Positions 43,211 through 52,516 are shown, counted from the stretch's first letter. The stretch is 64,000 nucleotides of DNA from Leeuwenhoekiella aequorea (GCF_004104375.1 NZ_QOVM01000003.1:1-64000), one strand, 5' to 3'. Numbers and translations: made by a program. The notes: a model not told the origin generated them from the sequence alone.

Positions 43211-43693
43211 TTATTCAGAAATTTTAGAAAAGTTCATCACGATTGTGAATGGTTTTCCATCAACTTGAACGGTTTGTGTAAAGGTTAATTGGTTTTCTGA
43301 TAAGTAATTGATGTTAAGTCTAAAACCTGCATTGTTCATTGTAGATTTCATCTTAGCATCTGTAGGCTTTAATAAAATATCATATGATGTTGTACCTTCT
43401 TGTTCTGGAATACTCCATACAAAGAAACGCTGACCATCTGAACATGTACTACCTGAAATTTCATAATTACCAAAATTGTTATTTGGTATAAATCTCCAAG
43501 TGCTTCCTACAAAACATTCTGAAGATGCGTCTCCAAAAAGAGTTACATCATAAATTCCTGTAGCGTTGTTGTAATTGATATTGTCTAAATTCCAATAGCC
43601 TTTAAGAGTTTTTCTAGACTCCTTTACAACCTGACTAGATCCGCAAGATGCAAGAACTAAACAAACTAAAACCAGTGTGATTACTTTTTTCAT
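43211..43693 (-). CDS. Lipocalin-like lipoprotein
   Basis: This 160-residue protein has a lipoprotein signal ending LASC (Cys17). It then has a beta-rich domain with LKGYWNLDNINY, the GxW-type opening seen in lipocalin-like Bacteroidota lipoproteins, and Cys residues near 60 and 84 that could form a disulfide. The ligand is unknown. It starts 24 nt after the DUF1328 stop and is followed by the OmpA-like gene. Confidence 0.78.
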   Translation of the reverse strand: MKKVITLVLVCLVLASCGSSQVVKESRKTLKGYWNLDNINYNNATGIYDVTLFGDASSECFVGSTWRFIPNNNFGNYEISGSTCSDGQRFFVWSIPEQEGTTSYDILLKPTDAKMKSTMNNAGFRLNINYLSENQLTFTQTVQVDGKPFTIVMNFSKISE

Positions 43694-43717
43694 AATTGAA
43701 TTTTGGTTTGTACTATA

Positions 43718-43876
43718 TTATCTAAACAATCTTGATAAAAGACTAATTAAGAATAATACTATAAAAATAAAGAATAAGATTTTTGCGATGCTCTCAGCTC
43801 CTGAAGCTATTCCACCAAATCCGAATATTGCTGCGATTATAGCAATGACGATAAATATAACTGTCCAACGTAACAT
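43718..43876 (-). CDS. DUF1328 (UPF0391, YtjA-like) mini membrane protein
   Basis: This 52-residue protein has two hydrophobic helices: [20 protein letters not shown], then [16 protein letters not shown] and a second helix ending LLSRLFR. It is a clear member of the DUF1328 family of small membrane proteins often found in stress-related settings. It is transcribed with the lipocalin-like and OmpA-like genes downstream. CAAAAGTA at 43907-43914 (TACTTTTG in minus sense) is a possible -7 box. A 73-residue frame on the opposite strand is its shadow. Confidence 0.85.
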   Translation of the reverse strand: MLRWTVIFIVIAIIAAIFGFGGIASGAESIAKILFFIFIVLFLISLLSRLFR

Positions 43877-44021
43877 AATTTTTGATTTTTTTGGTTAGTA
43901 ATGATTCAAAAGTAATGTTAGCCTAGAATGTGTTTCCATTTATTAATAGTGTTTAACTAGAAGCTGTTAAAATCAGTTAACAAATTTTAATGCACATTTA
44001 GATTTCAATAAAATTTTAACA

Positions 44022-46031
44022 TTAATAGGCAAGTACTTCGAGTAAGGCCTCTTTAATTTTTCGCTTGGGTAAATAAATCTCTTCCAGCGCATTTGCAAAT
44101 GGAATGGGCGTATCAATACTACTTAAACGCTTAACTGGGGCATCTAAATAATTAAACAAATCTTCTGAAATACGTGCCGAAATATCGGCCATTATCGTCC
44201 CAAAAGACGAATCTTCAGTAACCAATAATACCTTGCCAGTTTTGTGTACTGAAGCTTTTATTGTCTCAAAATCTAAGGGAACCAGCGATCGCAAATCAAT
44301 TACATCTGCCCGCACGCCCTCTATAGTTTCTAACATTTCAAGGACCCAATGTACCGATGCTCCATACGATATAACTGTAATTTGATCTCCAGTTCTAATA
44401 ACCGATGCTTTACCTATTTCTAATGTATAATAGTCCTGAGGAACCTCTTGCCGATATGTCCTATATAATGCTTTGTGTTCAAAGAAAAGCACGGGATTAG
44501 GATCTTCTATAGCCGCAGCTAACAATCCCTTAGCATCATAAGGGAAAGCTGGATATATAACTTTTAAGCCTGGAGTGTGTGTAAACCAAGCCTCGTTAGT
44601 TTGGCTATGAAATGGCCCCGCTCCCACTCCTGCTCCACAAGGCATACGTATTACCACATCTGCAGATTGCCCCCATCGGTAATGTGATTTTGCTAAATAA
44701 TTTACAATAGGATTAAATCCGCTGCTCACAAAATCTCCAAATTGCATTTCTACAACAGCTTTAAAATTATGTATGGCCAGCCCCATTGCCACCTCAACAA
44801 TTGCCGATTCACAAATAGGCGTATTGCGCACCCGTTCTTTTCCATAGGTGGCTAAAAAACCTTCTGTAACCTTAAAAGCTCCTCCATACGCTGCGATATC
44901 CTGACCCATAATCACAAGGTTATCAAATTTGCTCATACTCAAATCGAGCGCTTGAGAGATTGCATCTATAAATCGTATTTCTTTAAGAAAGGAATCACTA
45001 GGATGAATTATTTTTGAGGTATTCTGAGCATAAACATCGTTTAATTCTAGGGCTTCAGAAGATTCAATTTCGACTTCAGAAAATGTCCTACTAAGAGCTG
45101 CATCAATTTCTTCTGCAAATTCAGAATTTATAAGTGTGTCATTTTCCGCAGATAAAATATTCTCACGCAGTAAAAATGATCTATAATTTGCTACAGGGTC
45201 TAAGTTTTGCCAATGAGATAATAAATGCTTGGGAACATATTTAATACCACTGGCTTCTTCGTGGCCACGCATTCTAAAAGTTTTAAACTCTAATAATACG
45301 GGTCTGGGATTCTCCCGCATAGTCTGAGCCACACGGCTTACCAGATTATAAACTTCAAGTATATTATTTCCCTGTACGATATGACTTTCAATACCATATC
45401 CTTTACCCCTATCTGCTAAATGCTCACATCTGTATTGCTCATTTGTGGGTGTTGAGAGTCCGTATCCATTATTTTCTATGCAGAATAAAACCGGTAAATC
45501 CCATACCGCTGCAACATTAAGTGCCTCGTGAAAATCCCCTTCACTAGTACCTCCTTCACCAGTAAAAACGGCTGTGATTTTCTTTTCATTTTTTAATTTA
45601 TGAGCTAGAGCTATCCCATCTGCAACGCCAAGCTGCGGACCCAAATGCGATATCATTCCTATAATCTTATATTCTTGTGTTCCAAAATGGAAACTGCGAT
45701 CTCTACCTTTGGTAAATCCATTTGCTTTTCCCTGCCATTGACTAAATAACCGATCTAAAGGCACATTTCTTTGAGTAAAAACTCCCAGATTGCGATGCAT
45801 AGGCAAAATATACTCATCAGATTGCAGTGCGGCAGTTACTCCTACTGCAATAGCTTCTTGCCCGATACCACTAAACCATTTCGTTATTTTTCCCTGGCGC
45901 AGTAGTAAAAGCATCTTCTCTTCAATCACCCGAGGTTTCAATAAATCTCTGTACAATTTGATAAGTACTTCATCGCTATGAGCATACCGTTCAAATTCTA
46001 AAACATCGGAAAGATTGCGAGTTGATATCAT
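44022..46031 (-). CDS. Fused alpha/beta 2-oxoacid (2-oxoisovalerate-type) dehydrogenase E1
   Basis: This 669-residue thiamine-diphosphate enzyme is the decarboxylating component of a 2-oxoacid dehydrogenase complex. The alpha part (1-335) has the TPP motif GEGGTSEGDFHEALN with IENNGYGLST. The beta part (about 345-669) has MGQDIAAYGGAF, CESAIVEVAMGLA, MPCGAGVGAGPFHSQ and SYGASVHWVLE. Fused E1 of this type in Bacteroidota is usually named branched-chain 2-oxoacid dehydrogenase; E2 and E3 are not in the window. The gene is single and divergent from the dioxygenase gene. Confidence 0.9.
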   Translation of the reverse strand: MISTRNLSDVLEFERYAHSDEVLIKLYRDLLKPRVIEEKMLLLLRQGKITKWFSGIGQEAIAVGVTAALQSDEYILPMHRNLGVFTQRNVPLDRLFSQWQGKANGFTKGRDRSFHFGTQEYKIIGMISHLGPQLGVADGIALAHKLKNEKKITAVFTGEGGTSEGDFHEALNVAAVWDLPVLFCIENNGYGLSTPTNEQYRCEHLADRGKGYGIESHIVQGNNILEVYNLVSRVAQTMRENPRPVLLEFKTFRMRGHEEASGIKYVPKHLLSHWQNLDPVANYRSFLLRENILSAENDTLINSEFAEEIDAALSRTFSEVEIESSEALELNDVYAQNTSKIIHPSDSFLKEIRFIDAISQALDLSMSKFDNLVIMGQDIAAYGGAFKVTEGFLATYGKERVRNTPICESAIVEVAMGLAIHNFKAVVEMQFGDFVSSGFNPIVNYLAKSHYRWGQSADVVIRMPCGAGVGAGPFHSQTNEAWFTHTPGLKVIYPAFPYDAKGLLAAAIEDPNPVLFFEHKALYRTYRQEVPQDYYTLEIGKASVIRTGDQITVISYGASVHWVLEMLETIEGVRADVIDLRSLVPLDFETIKASVHKTGKVLLVTEDSSFGTIMADISARISEDLFNYLDAPVKRLSSIDTPIPFANALEEIYLPKRKIKEALLEVLAY

Positions 46032-46141
46032 ATTTCATTTTTGGTATTTTAAAAGTAATTAATATCTCTGTTGTAATCAGAAATTATAATGCAGGCTTAT
46101 TTATTTAAGTTTAGTTATAATTTTTTGGTTATCTATTATGT

Positions 46142-46149
46142 TATATTTG
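46142..46149 (+). promoter_or_regulatory. Candidate -7 box for the dioxygenase operon
   Basis: TATATTTG matches TAnnTTTG and lies 34 nt before the chosen ATG (46184). The nearest TTG (46125-46127) is only 14 nt upstream, so the -33 element is uncertain. Confidence 0.4.
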
Positions 46150-46183
46150 AAAGTCAAATGTTTTATTGAATTCACAATTAGTT

Positions 46184-47134
46184 ATGAATAATATTCCAAG
46201 TGTAGATCTAGCAGATTTTCTTAGTGAAGATAAAAGTCGCAAATTAAAATTTGTTGATGAGATAGGTAAAGCCTACGAAGAGATCGGTTTTGTATCCTTA
46301 AAAAATCATTTTCTTGATGATGCCTTAGTTGATGATTTGTATTCTGAAGTTAAATCATTTTTTGATCTTCCTGAAGATATCAAACAAGGCTATGAGATAG
46401 AAGGTCTGGGTGGACAACGGGGTTATATATCTTTTGGTAAAGAGCACGCTAAAGGAAAAAAAGAGGGAGATTTAAAAGAATTTTGGCACTTTGGCCAAGA
46501 GGCTGAAGCAGATGCAAATCTTATAGAAGAGTATCCTGAAAATGTAACTGTAAAAGAGTTAGAAAATTTTAACGAGACTGGAATGCAAGCTTACAAAATG
46601 CTTGAAAAAACTGGAATCTACGTTTTAAGAGCTTTAGCTTTATATCTTGAATTGGATGAATTTTATTTTGACCATTGGGCAAAAAATGGAAATAGCATCT
46701 TAAGACCTATTCATTATCCTCCTATTACAGAAGAACCTAAAGGTGCTGTACGTGCGGGTGCCCATGGCGATATTAATCTCATTACACTTTTAATGGGTGC
46801 TTCGGCAGGTGGTTTACAGGTTTTACGCAAAGATGGAGAGTGGATTGATGCGATTCCTAACGAGGACGAACTAGTGATAAATGTAGGTGATATGCTGGAG
46901 AGACTTACTAATAATAAGTTGAGATCTACAATTCATCGTGTAATTAATCCTCCTAAAGAGCAGTGGGATACACCACGTTATTCTATTCCATTTTTTATGC
47001 ATCCGCGTAGCGAAATGCCTCTTAATTGTCTAGAAGAATGTATCGATGAGGAGCATCCAAAAGCTTTTGAAGATATTACTGCTGGAGAATTTTTACATCA
47101 ACGTCTTGTTGAAATCGGATTGATCAAAAAATAA
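46184..47134 (+). CDS. Isopenicillin N synthase-like 2-oxoglutarate/Fe(II) dioxygenase
   Basis: This 316-residue enzyme has a double-stranded beta-helix. The N-terminal region (PSVDLADFL, then YEEIGFVSLKNH) is the DIOX_N part. The Fe(II) ligands are the His and Asp of AGAHGDINLITLL and the His of RSTIHRVINP, and the cosubstrate motif is PRYSIPFF (RxS). The start is ATG 46184; a TTG 18 nt upstream is less likely. The substrate is unknown. It is followed after 3 nt by the SUI1 gene. Confidence 0.87.
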   Translation: MNNIPSVDLADFLSEDKSRKLKFVDEIGKAYEEIGFVSLKNHFLDDALVDDLYSEVKSFFDLPEDIKQGYEIEGLGGQRGYISFGKEHAKGKKEGDLKEFWHFGQEAEADANLIEEYPENVTVKELENFNETGMQAYKMLEKTGIYVLRALALYLELDEFYFDHWAKNGNSILRPIHYPPITEEPKGAVRAGAHGDINLITLLMGASAGGLQVLRKDGEWIDAIPNEDELVINVGDMLERLTNNKLRSTIHRVINPPKEQWDTPRYSIPFFMHPRSEMPLNCLEECIDEEHPKAFEDITAGEFLHQRLVEIGLIKK

Positions 47135-47137
47135 TTT

Positions 47138-47470
47138 ATGGACCTTTCTGACCAACTGAAAAATCTATTTCCAGATCACACGCCCGAGGAGTCTAATCAT
47201 ACCGACGATTCTAAGGATTTAGGGATCTGGATGCAAGAAGATCCGTTATTATGTAAATACGAAAAAAGAAAAGGAAAGCCTATTACAATAATAGAAGGAT
47301 ACACAGGAGCTGATAGTGATTTTAAAATTCTTGCTAAAGAATTAAAAACAATGTTAGGTGTAGGTGGTAGTTTTAAAAAAGAAAAAATAATAATTCAAGG
47401 TGATTACCGCGATAAAATAATGTCTTTCTTAAAAGATAAAGGCTTTAAGACAAAACGGGTAGGCGGTTAA
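47138..47470 (+). CDS. SUI1/YciH-type translation factor
   Basis: This 110-residue protein has a SUI1/eIF1 domain in its C-terminal two thirds: KGKPITIIEGYTGADSDF, KELKTMLGVGGSFKKEKI and IIQGDYRDKIMSFLKDKGF. Bacterial YciH homologues can affect start-site choice during translation. It is between the dioxygenase (3 nt) and DUF1835 (10 nt) genes, so it is probably co-transcribed with both. Confidence 0.9.
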   Translation: MDLSDQLKNLFPDHTPEESNHTDDSKDLGIWMQEDPLLCKYEKRKGKPITIIEGYTGADSDFKILAKELKTMLGVGGSFKKEKIIIQGDYRDKIMSFLKDKGFKTKRVGG

Positions 47471-47480
47471 TATTAAAGCT

Positions 47481-48437
47481 ATGGGAAATTCTGTATTGCA
47501 TATCACAAATGGTGATAATTTAACTACACGTCTAGAAAGTTTAAATCTCAAAGGTGACATTATTGTTTGGAGAGAGATGCTATGCGAAGGCCCCACACCA
47601 GTTGAAGTAGGATCTCAGAGTTTTTTTGAATCCCGAAAAAAATTTCTTAGTGAGCAATATAAAATTTCACCATCAGATTATGAAGAGAAATTTGAACACG
47701 AACTTGGGAAATTAGCAACCTTACAAAATTATGAAAAGATCGTTCTCTGGTTTGAGTTCGATCTTTTTTGTCATATAAATATGCTGGCCGCCATAAGCTA
47801 CTTAATGCAACATCATAAAACAGCACCTATTTATATGGTCTGTAGTGGTTGGGTAAAAGGTCTTGCTCAACTTAAAGCGCTTTCAGATCTCACTGATGAA
47901 CAACTGGCCATGCATTACACAAATAAACTTGCGCTAACGCAAGATGATTTGACTGTAGCGAATCATATATGGAAGCTTTATTGTGAAGAGAAACCAATCG
48001 AACTGAAAGCAGAAATAAGCAAAAAATCTAATTTTAATTACCTGTCTAGTTGTATACGTGCTCACATTGAGCGATTTCCTAATATTAACTCCGGATTAAA
48101 TACGCTCGAAACAAATATTCTAAAACTCATTGATTTGCATCAAATTACAGGTAAAAGTCAGTTATGTGATTATGCACTTAATTACCAAGGGTATTATGGT
48201 TATGGAGATGTGCAAATTGAAAATATGATTAAAACCCTACGCCCATTTTATACACAAAAGAATGGTGTTTTACAGTTAACACGACAGGGTAATCAGGTTT
48301 TAGAAGGTGCAACAAATTTCTACTCAATTTTGAAAAATGATTTTCAATTTGGAGGTACACGAAAATATGATTATCTGTATGACCCAATAAATCATAAACT
48401 TATTAAACACAGTGAGAATGCAACTTCCACAATCTGA
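47481..48437 (+). CDS. DUF1835 domain protein
   Basis: This 318-residue cytosolic protein matches the DUF1835 family by its opening LHITNGDNLTTRL, the block GDIIVWREMLCEGPTPVEV, and EKIVLWFEFDLFCHINMLA. The C-terminal third (LGTLETNILKLIDLH-like region and GYYGYGDVQIENMI) resembles a small winged-helix DUF3658-type extension. The function is not established. It overlaps the nucleoside phosphorylase gene by 20 nt. Confidence 0.82.
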   Translation: MGNSVLHITNGDNLTTRLESLNLKGDIIVWREMLCEGPTPVEVGSQSFFESRKKFLSEQYKISPSDYEEKFEHELGKLATLQNYEKIVLWFEFDLFCHINMLAAISYLMQHHKTAPIYMVCSGWVKGLAQLKALSDLTDEQLAMHYTNKLALTQDDLTVANHIWKLYCEEKPIELKAEISKKSNFNYLSSCIRAHIERFPNINSGLNTLETNILKLIDLHQITGKSQLCDYALNYQGYYGYGDVQIENMIKTLRPFYTQKNGVLQLTRQGNQVLEGATNFYSILKNDFQFGGTRKYDYLYDPINHKLIKHSENATSTI

Positions 48438-49290
48438 ATTAATACTTAATAAAGATGGCAGTATCTACCATTTAAATCTTTTACCAAAAGAAATTGCAGA
48501 TACTATAATCACCGTTGGCGATCCAGAAAGGGTTGAAAGCGTGACCCGTTTTTTTGATAAAATTGAGGTTAGCAAACACAAAAGAGAATTTAAAACGCAA
48601 ACGGGCTATTATAAAAATAAACGAATAACAGTTATATCTACGGGAATAGGAACAGACAATATTGACATTGTTTTAAATGAGCTTGATGCCCTAGTTAATA
48701 TTGATTTGAAAACACGTCAACTCAAAAAAGAATTGACTTCCCTAAATATCATACGTTTGGGTACGAGCGGCGCAATACAGCAAAACATACCTATAGATTC
48801 AATTTTAATAAGTAAAAAAGCACTTGGGTTTGACGGGCTCTTTCATTATTACGAGTCTAAGCATTTAAGAGATCTGGCATTTGAAAATGCATTTGTAGAG
48901 CAAACACAATGGGATGAGGCTAAAAATTATCCCTATTGTGTGCCGGGGGATTCAGATTTAATCGCACATTTTGATAATGAAAACACCTATAAAGGTGTAA
49001 CTGCGACAAACATTGGATTTTATGGTCCACAAGGACGGAAACTAAGACTTGAACTCGCAGATAATGCGTTGAATACTAAGATTGAAAATTTTCAATACAA
49101 TTCAGAGAAAATCACAAATCTGGAGATGGAAACATCAGGCATTTATGCATTGAGTTTATTACTAGGTCATCGTGCAATTTCTATTAATGCTATAATGGCA
49201 AATAGAATTAATGGCACCTTTAGCAAACAAGGATCAAAAACCGTTGAAAGTATGATCATACAAGCACTAGACCGAATCGCGTTACTATAA
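48418..49290 (+). CDS. Nucleoside phosphorylase (PNP/UDP family)
   Basis: This enzyme of about 290 residues cleaves nucleosides with phosphate to free base and ribose-1-phosphate. It has ITVGDPERVESVTRFFD at the N terminus (GDPxR phosphate site), ISTGIGTDNIDIVLNE, IRLGTSGAIQ and NLEMETSGIYALSLLLGH (ribose-binding Glu-Met-Glu). These fit the NP-I family, closest to uridine phosphorylase. ATG 48418 is chosen over GTG 48412 because GTG/ATG usage favours ATG. It lies in the operon with DUF1835. Confidence 0.85.
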   Translation: MQLPQSELILNKDGSIYHLNLLPKEIADTIITVGDPERVESVTRFFDKIEVSKHKREFKTQTGYYKNKRITVISTGIGTDNIDIVLNELDALVNIDLKTRQLKKELTSLNIIRLGTSGAIQQNIPIDSILISKKALGFDGLFHYYESKHLRDLAFENAFVEQTQWDEAKNYPYCVPGDSDLIAHFDNENTYKGVTATNIGFYGPQGRKLRLELADNALNTKIENFQYNSEKITNLEMETSGIYALSLLLGHRAISINAIMANRINGTFSKQGSKTVESMIIQALDRIALL

Positions 49291-49331
49291 ATTTCTTTTA
49301 ACAAAAGCTTAATTCAGACCGTAGTAGGCTT

Positions 49332-49354
49332 TCGTATTTTTGATAAAAATACGA
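49332..49354. promoter_or_regulatory. Perfect inverted repeat immediately before ppk1
   Basis: TCGTATTTTT (49332-49341) and AAAAATACGA (49345-49354) are perfectly complementary around GAT. The element ends 6 nt before the ppk1 start codon. It has no T tract, so it is more likely an operator or a translation-controlling hairpin than a terminator. Confidence 0.45.
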
Positions 49355-49360
49355 TCATAA

Positions 49361-51412
49361 ATGAATTCAGAAATAGCTGATAACTTAAAACATAGAGATT
49401 TAAACTGGCTAAGCTTTAATGCTCGAGTTTTACAAGAAGCACAAGACAAAAAATTTAATCCGCTCTTTGAGCGAATGAAGTTTTTAGCTATTTATTCTTC
49501 TAATCTTGATGAATATTTCAGGGTACGCGTAAGTCAGTTAAGGCAAATTAAACGAGTAGAAAAAAGCATTCGTAAAAAACTTGCGTTAAGACCTAATAAA
49601 ACTGTTAAGGAGATCATTGCCCGTGTAAAAGAGCAACAAGAGATTTTTGGAGCCATCTTCAACAATAAAATAAAACCAGAATTAGCAGCAAACCATATTG
49701 TGCTTGTTGCTTCCGAAGAATATACAGAAGTTCAGAAACAGATTGCTAATGTGTGGTACGTTTCTCATCTTAAAAACATAGTTAATCCCTTTCTATTCAA
49801 TCCTGCAACAGAAAGTGAAATCTTCCTTGAAAATCAAAGCCTCTATTTCTGTGTTACCTTTTCTGATTCAAAAAAAATAGGATTTGTAAAATTACCTACA
49901 GATACTAATGATCGTTTTGTAGAATTAGGAAAACAAGATGACACCTATTCTATTACTTTCCTGGATGATATTATAAGACACGAAATTGCTACTATATTTG
50001 ATTCACAGTCTATCGATGGAGTTTATGAAATCAAACTCTCTAGAGATGCAGAATTATATATCGATGACGAACTAGATGGTATACTAGCAGAGCGTATATA
50101 TAAATCCTTAGAGCAACGTCAAGAAGGACAACCTACACGTTTACTCTATGATGCAAGTATGCCAAAAACAGTTGCTAAAAAATTACGAAAGCTTTTGAAG
50201 CTTGGCAAAATAGATATGATGCCCGGAGGTCGCTATCATAACTTTAATGACTTCTTTAAGTTTCCAGATCCTACAAATAATAAAAATCTTCATTATGAAG
50301 ATAAGCCGGTAATTAAGCATAAAGCCTTAGAGAATGCAACAAATTATTTTGATGCTATACGTAGTAAAGATCATTTAGTGCATTTTCCATTTATGAGTTT
50401 CAACTATGTAGAACGCTTTGTAGAACAAGCTGCAAATGACAAAGATGTTACTCACATTAAAATATCATTGTACAGGGTTGCAGATGAGTCTGCACTCACA
50501 ACCTCGTTACTAAAGGCTATTGAAAATGGAAAGCTTGTAACCATATTTATAGAGGCCAAAGCACGTTTTGATGAAGAAAATAATATTACGTGGGGACGCA
50601 AATTTGAAGAAAAAGGAGCGCGCGTAATTTATAGTTACCCACGTATTAAGGTTCATTCAAAAATTCTAATGGTAGAACGTACCGAAAATGATAAATCTAA
50701 ACGATACGCTTATATCGGGACCGGAAACTTTAATGGTGATACTTCTAAAATATACTGCGACCACGGCTTATTTACTGCTAATAACAAAATTGCCAAAGAA
50801 TTAAGCAGGGTGTTTGAAGTTCTTGAAGGTAAGCTTATTGTGCCCAGAAATAAACATTTACTTATTTCTCCATTTACTACAAGGCGTACGTTTGAAAAAC
50901 TAATTCATTCAGAAATTGAAGCAGCTCAGGCTGGTAAGACGGCAAAGATTACCGCAAAAATGAATAGCCTTGAGGATAAAGATATCATAGAATTATTATA
51001 CAAAGCGAGCCAGGCAGGAGTACAAATTCGTCTAATCATTAGAGGTTTTACTTGTTTAATACCTGGAGTAAAAGGACTAAGCGAGAATATTTACATCACT
51101 TCCATTATTGATAGATATTTAGAACACGGTCGTATTTATCTGTTCCATAATAGTGGCGATGAGCAAATGTATATAGGTTCTGCAGATTGGATGACTCGCA
51201 ATCTAGACAGGCGTATAGAAGTTTTAGTTCCTATTTACGATGAAAATTTATTCACTGAATTGAAAGACATATTTGCCCTGCAATTGAATGATAATTGTAA
51301 AGCACGTATTCAAGACGCAGAAGAGCAGAATTTGTATGTTGAGAAGTTAGATGGAGAAGCAGAGATACGTTCTCAATATGCTATTTATGATTACTTAAAA
51401 TCAAAAAACTAA
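49361..51412 (+). CDS. ppk1: Polyphosphate kinase 1
   Basis: This 683-residue enzyme reversibly makes polyphosphate from ATP. It has the N-terminal domain (HRDLNWLSFNARVLQEAQDK), the head domain, and two PLD-like catalytic domains. The autophosphorylated His lies in YPRIKVHSKILMVER and the second His in EHGRIYLFHN. LKISLYRVADESALTTSLLKA-type sequence (here ISLYRVADESALTT) is also conserved. The length is normal. A perfect inverted repeat sits directly before it, and the substrate-binding-like gene follows after 3 nt. Confidence 0.95.
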   Translation: MNSEIADNLKHRDLNWLSFNARVLQEAQDKKFNPLFERMKFLAIYSSNLDEYFRVRVSQLRQIKRVEKSIRKKLALRPNKTVKEIIARVKEQQEIFGAIFNNKIKPELAANHIVLVASEEYTEVQKQIANVWYVSHLKNIVNPFLFNPATESEIFLENQSLYFCVTFSDSKKIGFVKLPTDTNDRFVELGKQDDTYSITFLDDIIRHEIATIFDSQSIDGVYEIKLSRDAELYIDDELDGILAERIYKSLEQRQEGQPTRLLYDASMPKTVAKKLRKLLKLGKIDMMPGGRYHNFNDFFKFPDPTNNKNLHYEDKPVIKHKALENATNYFDAIRSKDHLVHFPFMSFNYVERFVEQAANDKDVTHIKISLYRVADESALTTSLLKAIENGKLVTIFIEAKARFDEENNITWGRKFEEKGARVIYSYPRIKVHSKILMVERTENDKSKRYAYIGTGNFNGDTSKIYCDHGLFTANNKIAKELSRVFEVLEGKLIVPRNKHLLISPFTTRRTFEKLIHSEIEAAQAGKTAKITAKMNSLEDKDIIELLYKASQAGVQIRLIIRGFTCLIPGVKGLSENIYITSIIDRYLEHGRIYLFHNSGDEQMYIGSADWMTRNLDRRIEVLVPIYDENLFTELKDIFALQLNDNCKARIQDAEEQNLYVEKLDGEAEIRSQYAIYDYLKSKN

Positions 51413-51415
51413 CAA

Positions 51416-52267
51416 ATGACTAAAATTACAATAGGTGGTGTTCCTGAGCATTTTAATTTACCTATACATCTATGTATTGAAGATGGCCTCTTCAAAAATG
51501 TGGGACTCGATATAGAATGGGTAGAGTTTCCGGGAGGTACTGGAGCGATGAATTTAGCTCTTAGAAATGGAGAAATTGATATTGCTATAATTCTTACTGA
51601 AGGTATTGTCAAAGATATCGCAGCAGGAAATGAATCTAAGATTATCCAAAATTATGTATCAACACCTTTAATTTGGGGAGTTCACGTTGCGGCTAATAGC
51701 CCATTTAATACATTAGACGATCTTGAGGATACCAGACCTGCAATTAGTCGGTTCGGTTCTGGATCTCACGTAATGGCTTATGTTCAGGCAAAAAAAATAA
51801 ATTGGAATACCCAGGCCATAAATTGTGTTGTAGTAAATAATCTTGACAATGCTATTCAATCTCTCAGTAAAGGAGAAGCAGATTACTTTATGTGGGAACA
51901 TTATACTACTAAACCACTTGTTGATTCAAATATTTTTAGACGGGTAAGCGACTTCCCCACCCCGTGGTCTAGTTTTGTTGTTGCGGCAACATCAAAGGCT
52001 TTAGCTGATAAACAAGATGCCATCAGTTCTTTTTTAGAAGTTCTTAATACTAAGACATCTTCCTTCAAAAACATCAATGAGGTAGATGTGCTTCTAGCAA
52101 AACGTTACAATCAGAAATTAGAAGATATAAAAACTTGGCTTTCAAAAACAGAATGGTCTCAGGACCAACTTCCTCATAGTGAAATTGAAGATGTACAAAA
52201 CCACCTTCTAGAACTCGATATGATAGATAAAAAGCAAGACGTTAGTTTTTATTTAACTATCATTTAA
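51416..52267 (+). CDS. Cytoplasmic substrate-binding-like protein (NMT1/THI5-like fold)
   Basis: This 283-residue protein has the periplasmic-binding type 2 fold of NMT1/THI5-like and nitrate/sulfonate binding proteins: TIGGVPEHFNLPIHLCIEDG, EWVEFPGGTGAMNLAL and AIILTEGIVKDIA. It lacks a signal peptide, so it should be cytosolic and not a transporter subunit. No ABC permease or ATPase is adjacent. It may bind or act on a small metabolite (as THI5 does); its placement after ppk1 (3 nt) suggests coupled expression. Confidence 0.8.
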   Translation: MTKITIGGVPEHFNLPIHLCIEDGLFKNVGLDIEWVEFPGGTGAMNLALRNGEIDIAIILTEGIVKDIAAGNESKIIQNYVSTPLIWGVHVAANSPFNTLDDLEDTRPAISRFGSGSHVMAYVQAKKINWNTQAINCVVVNNLDNAIQSLSKGEADYFMWEHYTTKPLVDSNIFRRVSDFPTPWSSFVVAATSKALADKQDAISSFLEVLNTKTSSFKNINEVDVLLAKRYNQKLEDIKTWLSKTEWSQDQLPHSEIEDVQNHLLELDMIDKKQDVSFYLTII

Positions 52268-52354
52268 TGAAACTTTTATAAGTAGTTAATTCGGTAAGTA
52301 AAAAAAAAGGCCAATCTTTACGCCATATTAATTTATTAATTAAACAATTCAATT

Positions 52355-52516
52355 ATGGTTACGTTTCTAATCGTTTTGGGATGTTTGCTATTTATTAATT
52401 TAATACTATTTAAATTTAGTGTAGCAGGCGGATCTAAAGTTGAGAAATCGCAAAAGCGTGTAGCCCCTAAACAAACAGCCTTAAATCAGCGAGTAGTTCT
52501 AGAACAAGCTTCTTAA
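52355..52516 (+). CDS. Putative 53-residue single-pass membrane protein
   Basis: A short frame encodes a hydrophobic helix (TFLIVLGCLLFINLILFKF, residues 3-21) and a basic tail (KVEKSQKRVAPKQTALNQRV). It lies in the gap between the binding-like protein and ung and ends 37 nt before a strong terminator, which supports transcription. No family is recognised, and translation is unproven. Confidence 0.45.
   Translation: MVTFLIVLGCLLFINLILFKFSVAGGSKVEKSQKRVAPKQTALNQRVVLEQAS

Noticed and set aside
43677-43898. 73-residue plus-strand frame
   Set aside because: It is the antisense shadow of the DUF1328 gene (43718-43876), which has a clear family match.
49332-49354. Reading the ppk1-upstream inverted repeat as a terminator of the phosphorylase gene
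   Set aside because: No T tract follows the stem and the loop is only 3 nt with A/T-only inner pairs; an operator or 5'-UTR hairpin fits better.
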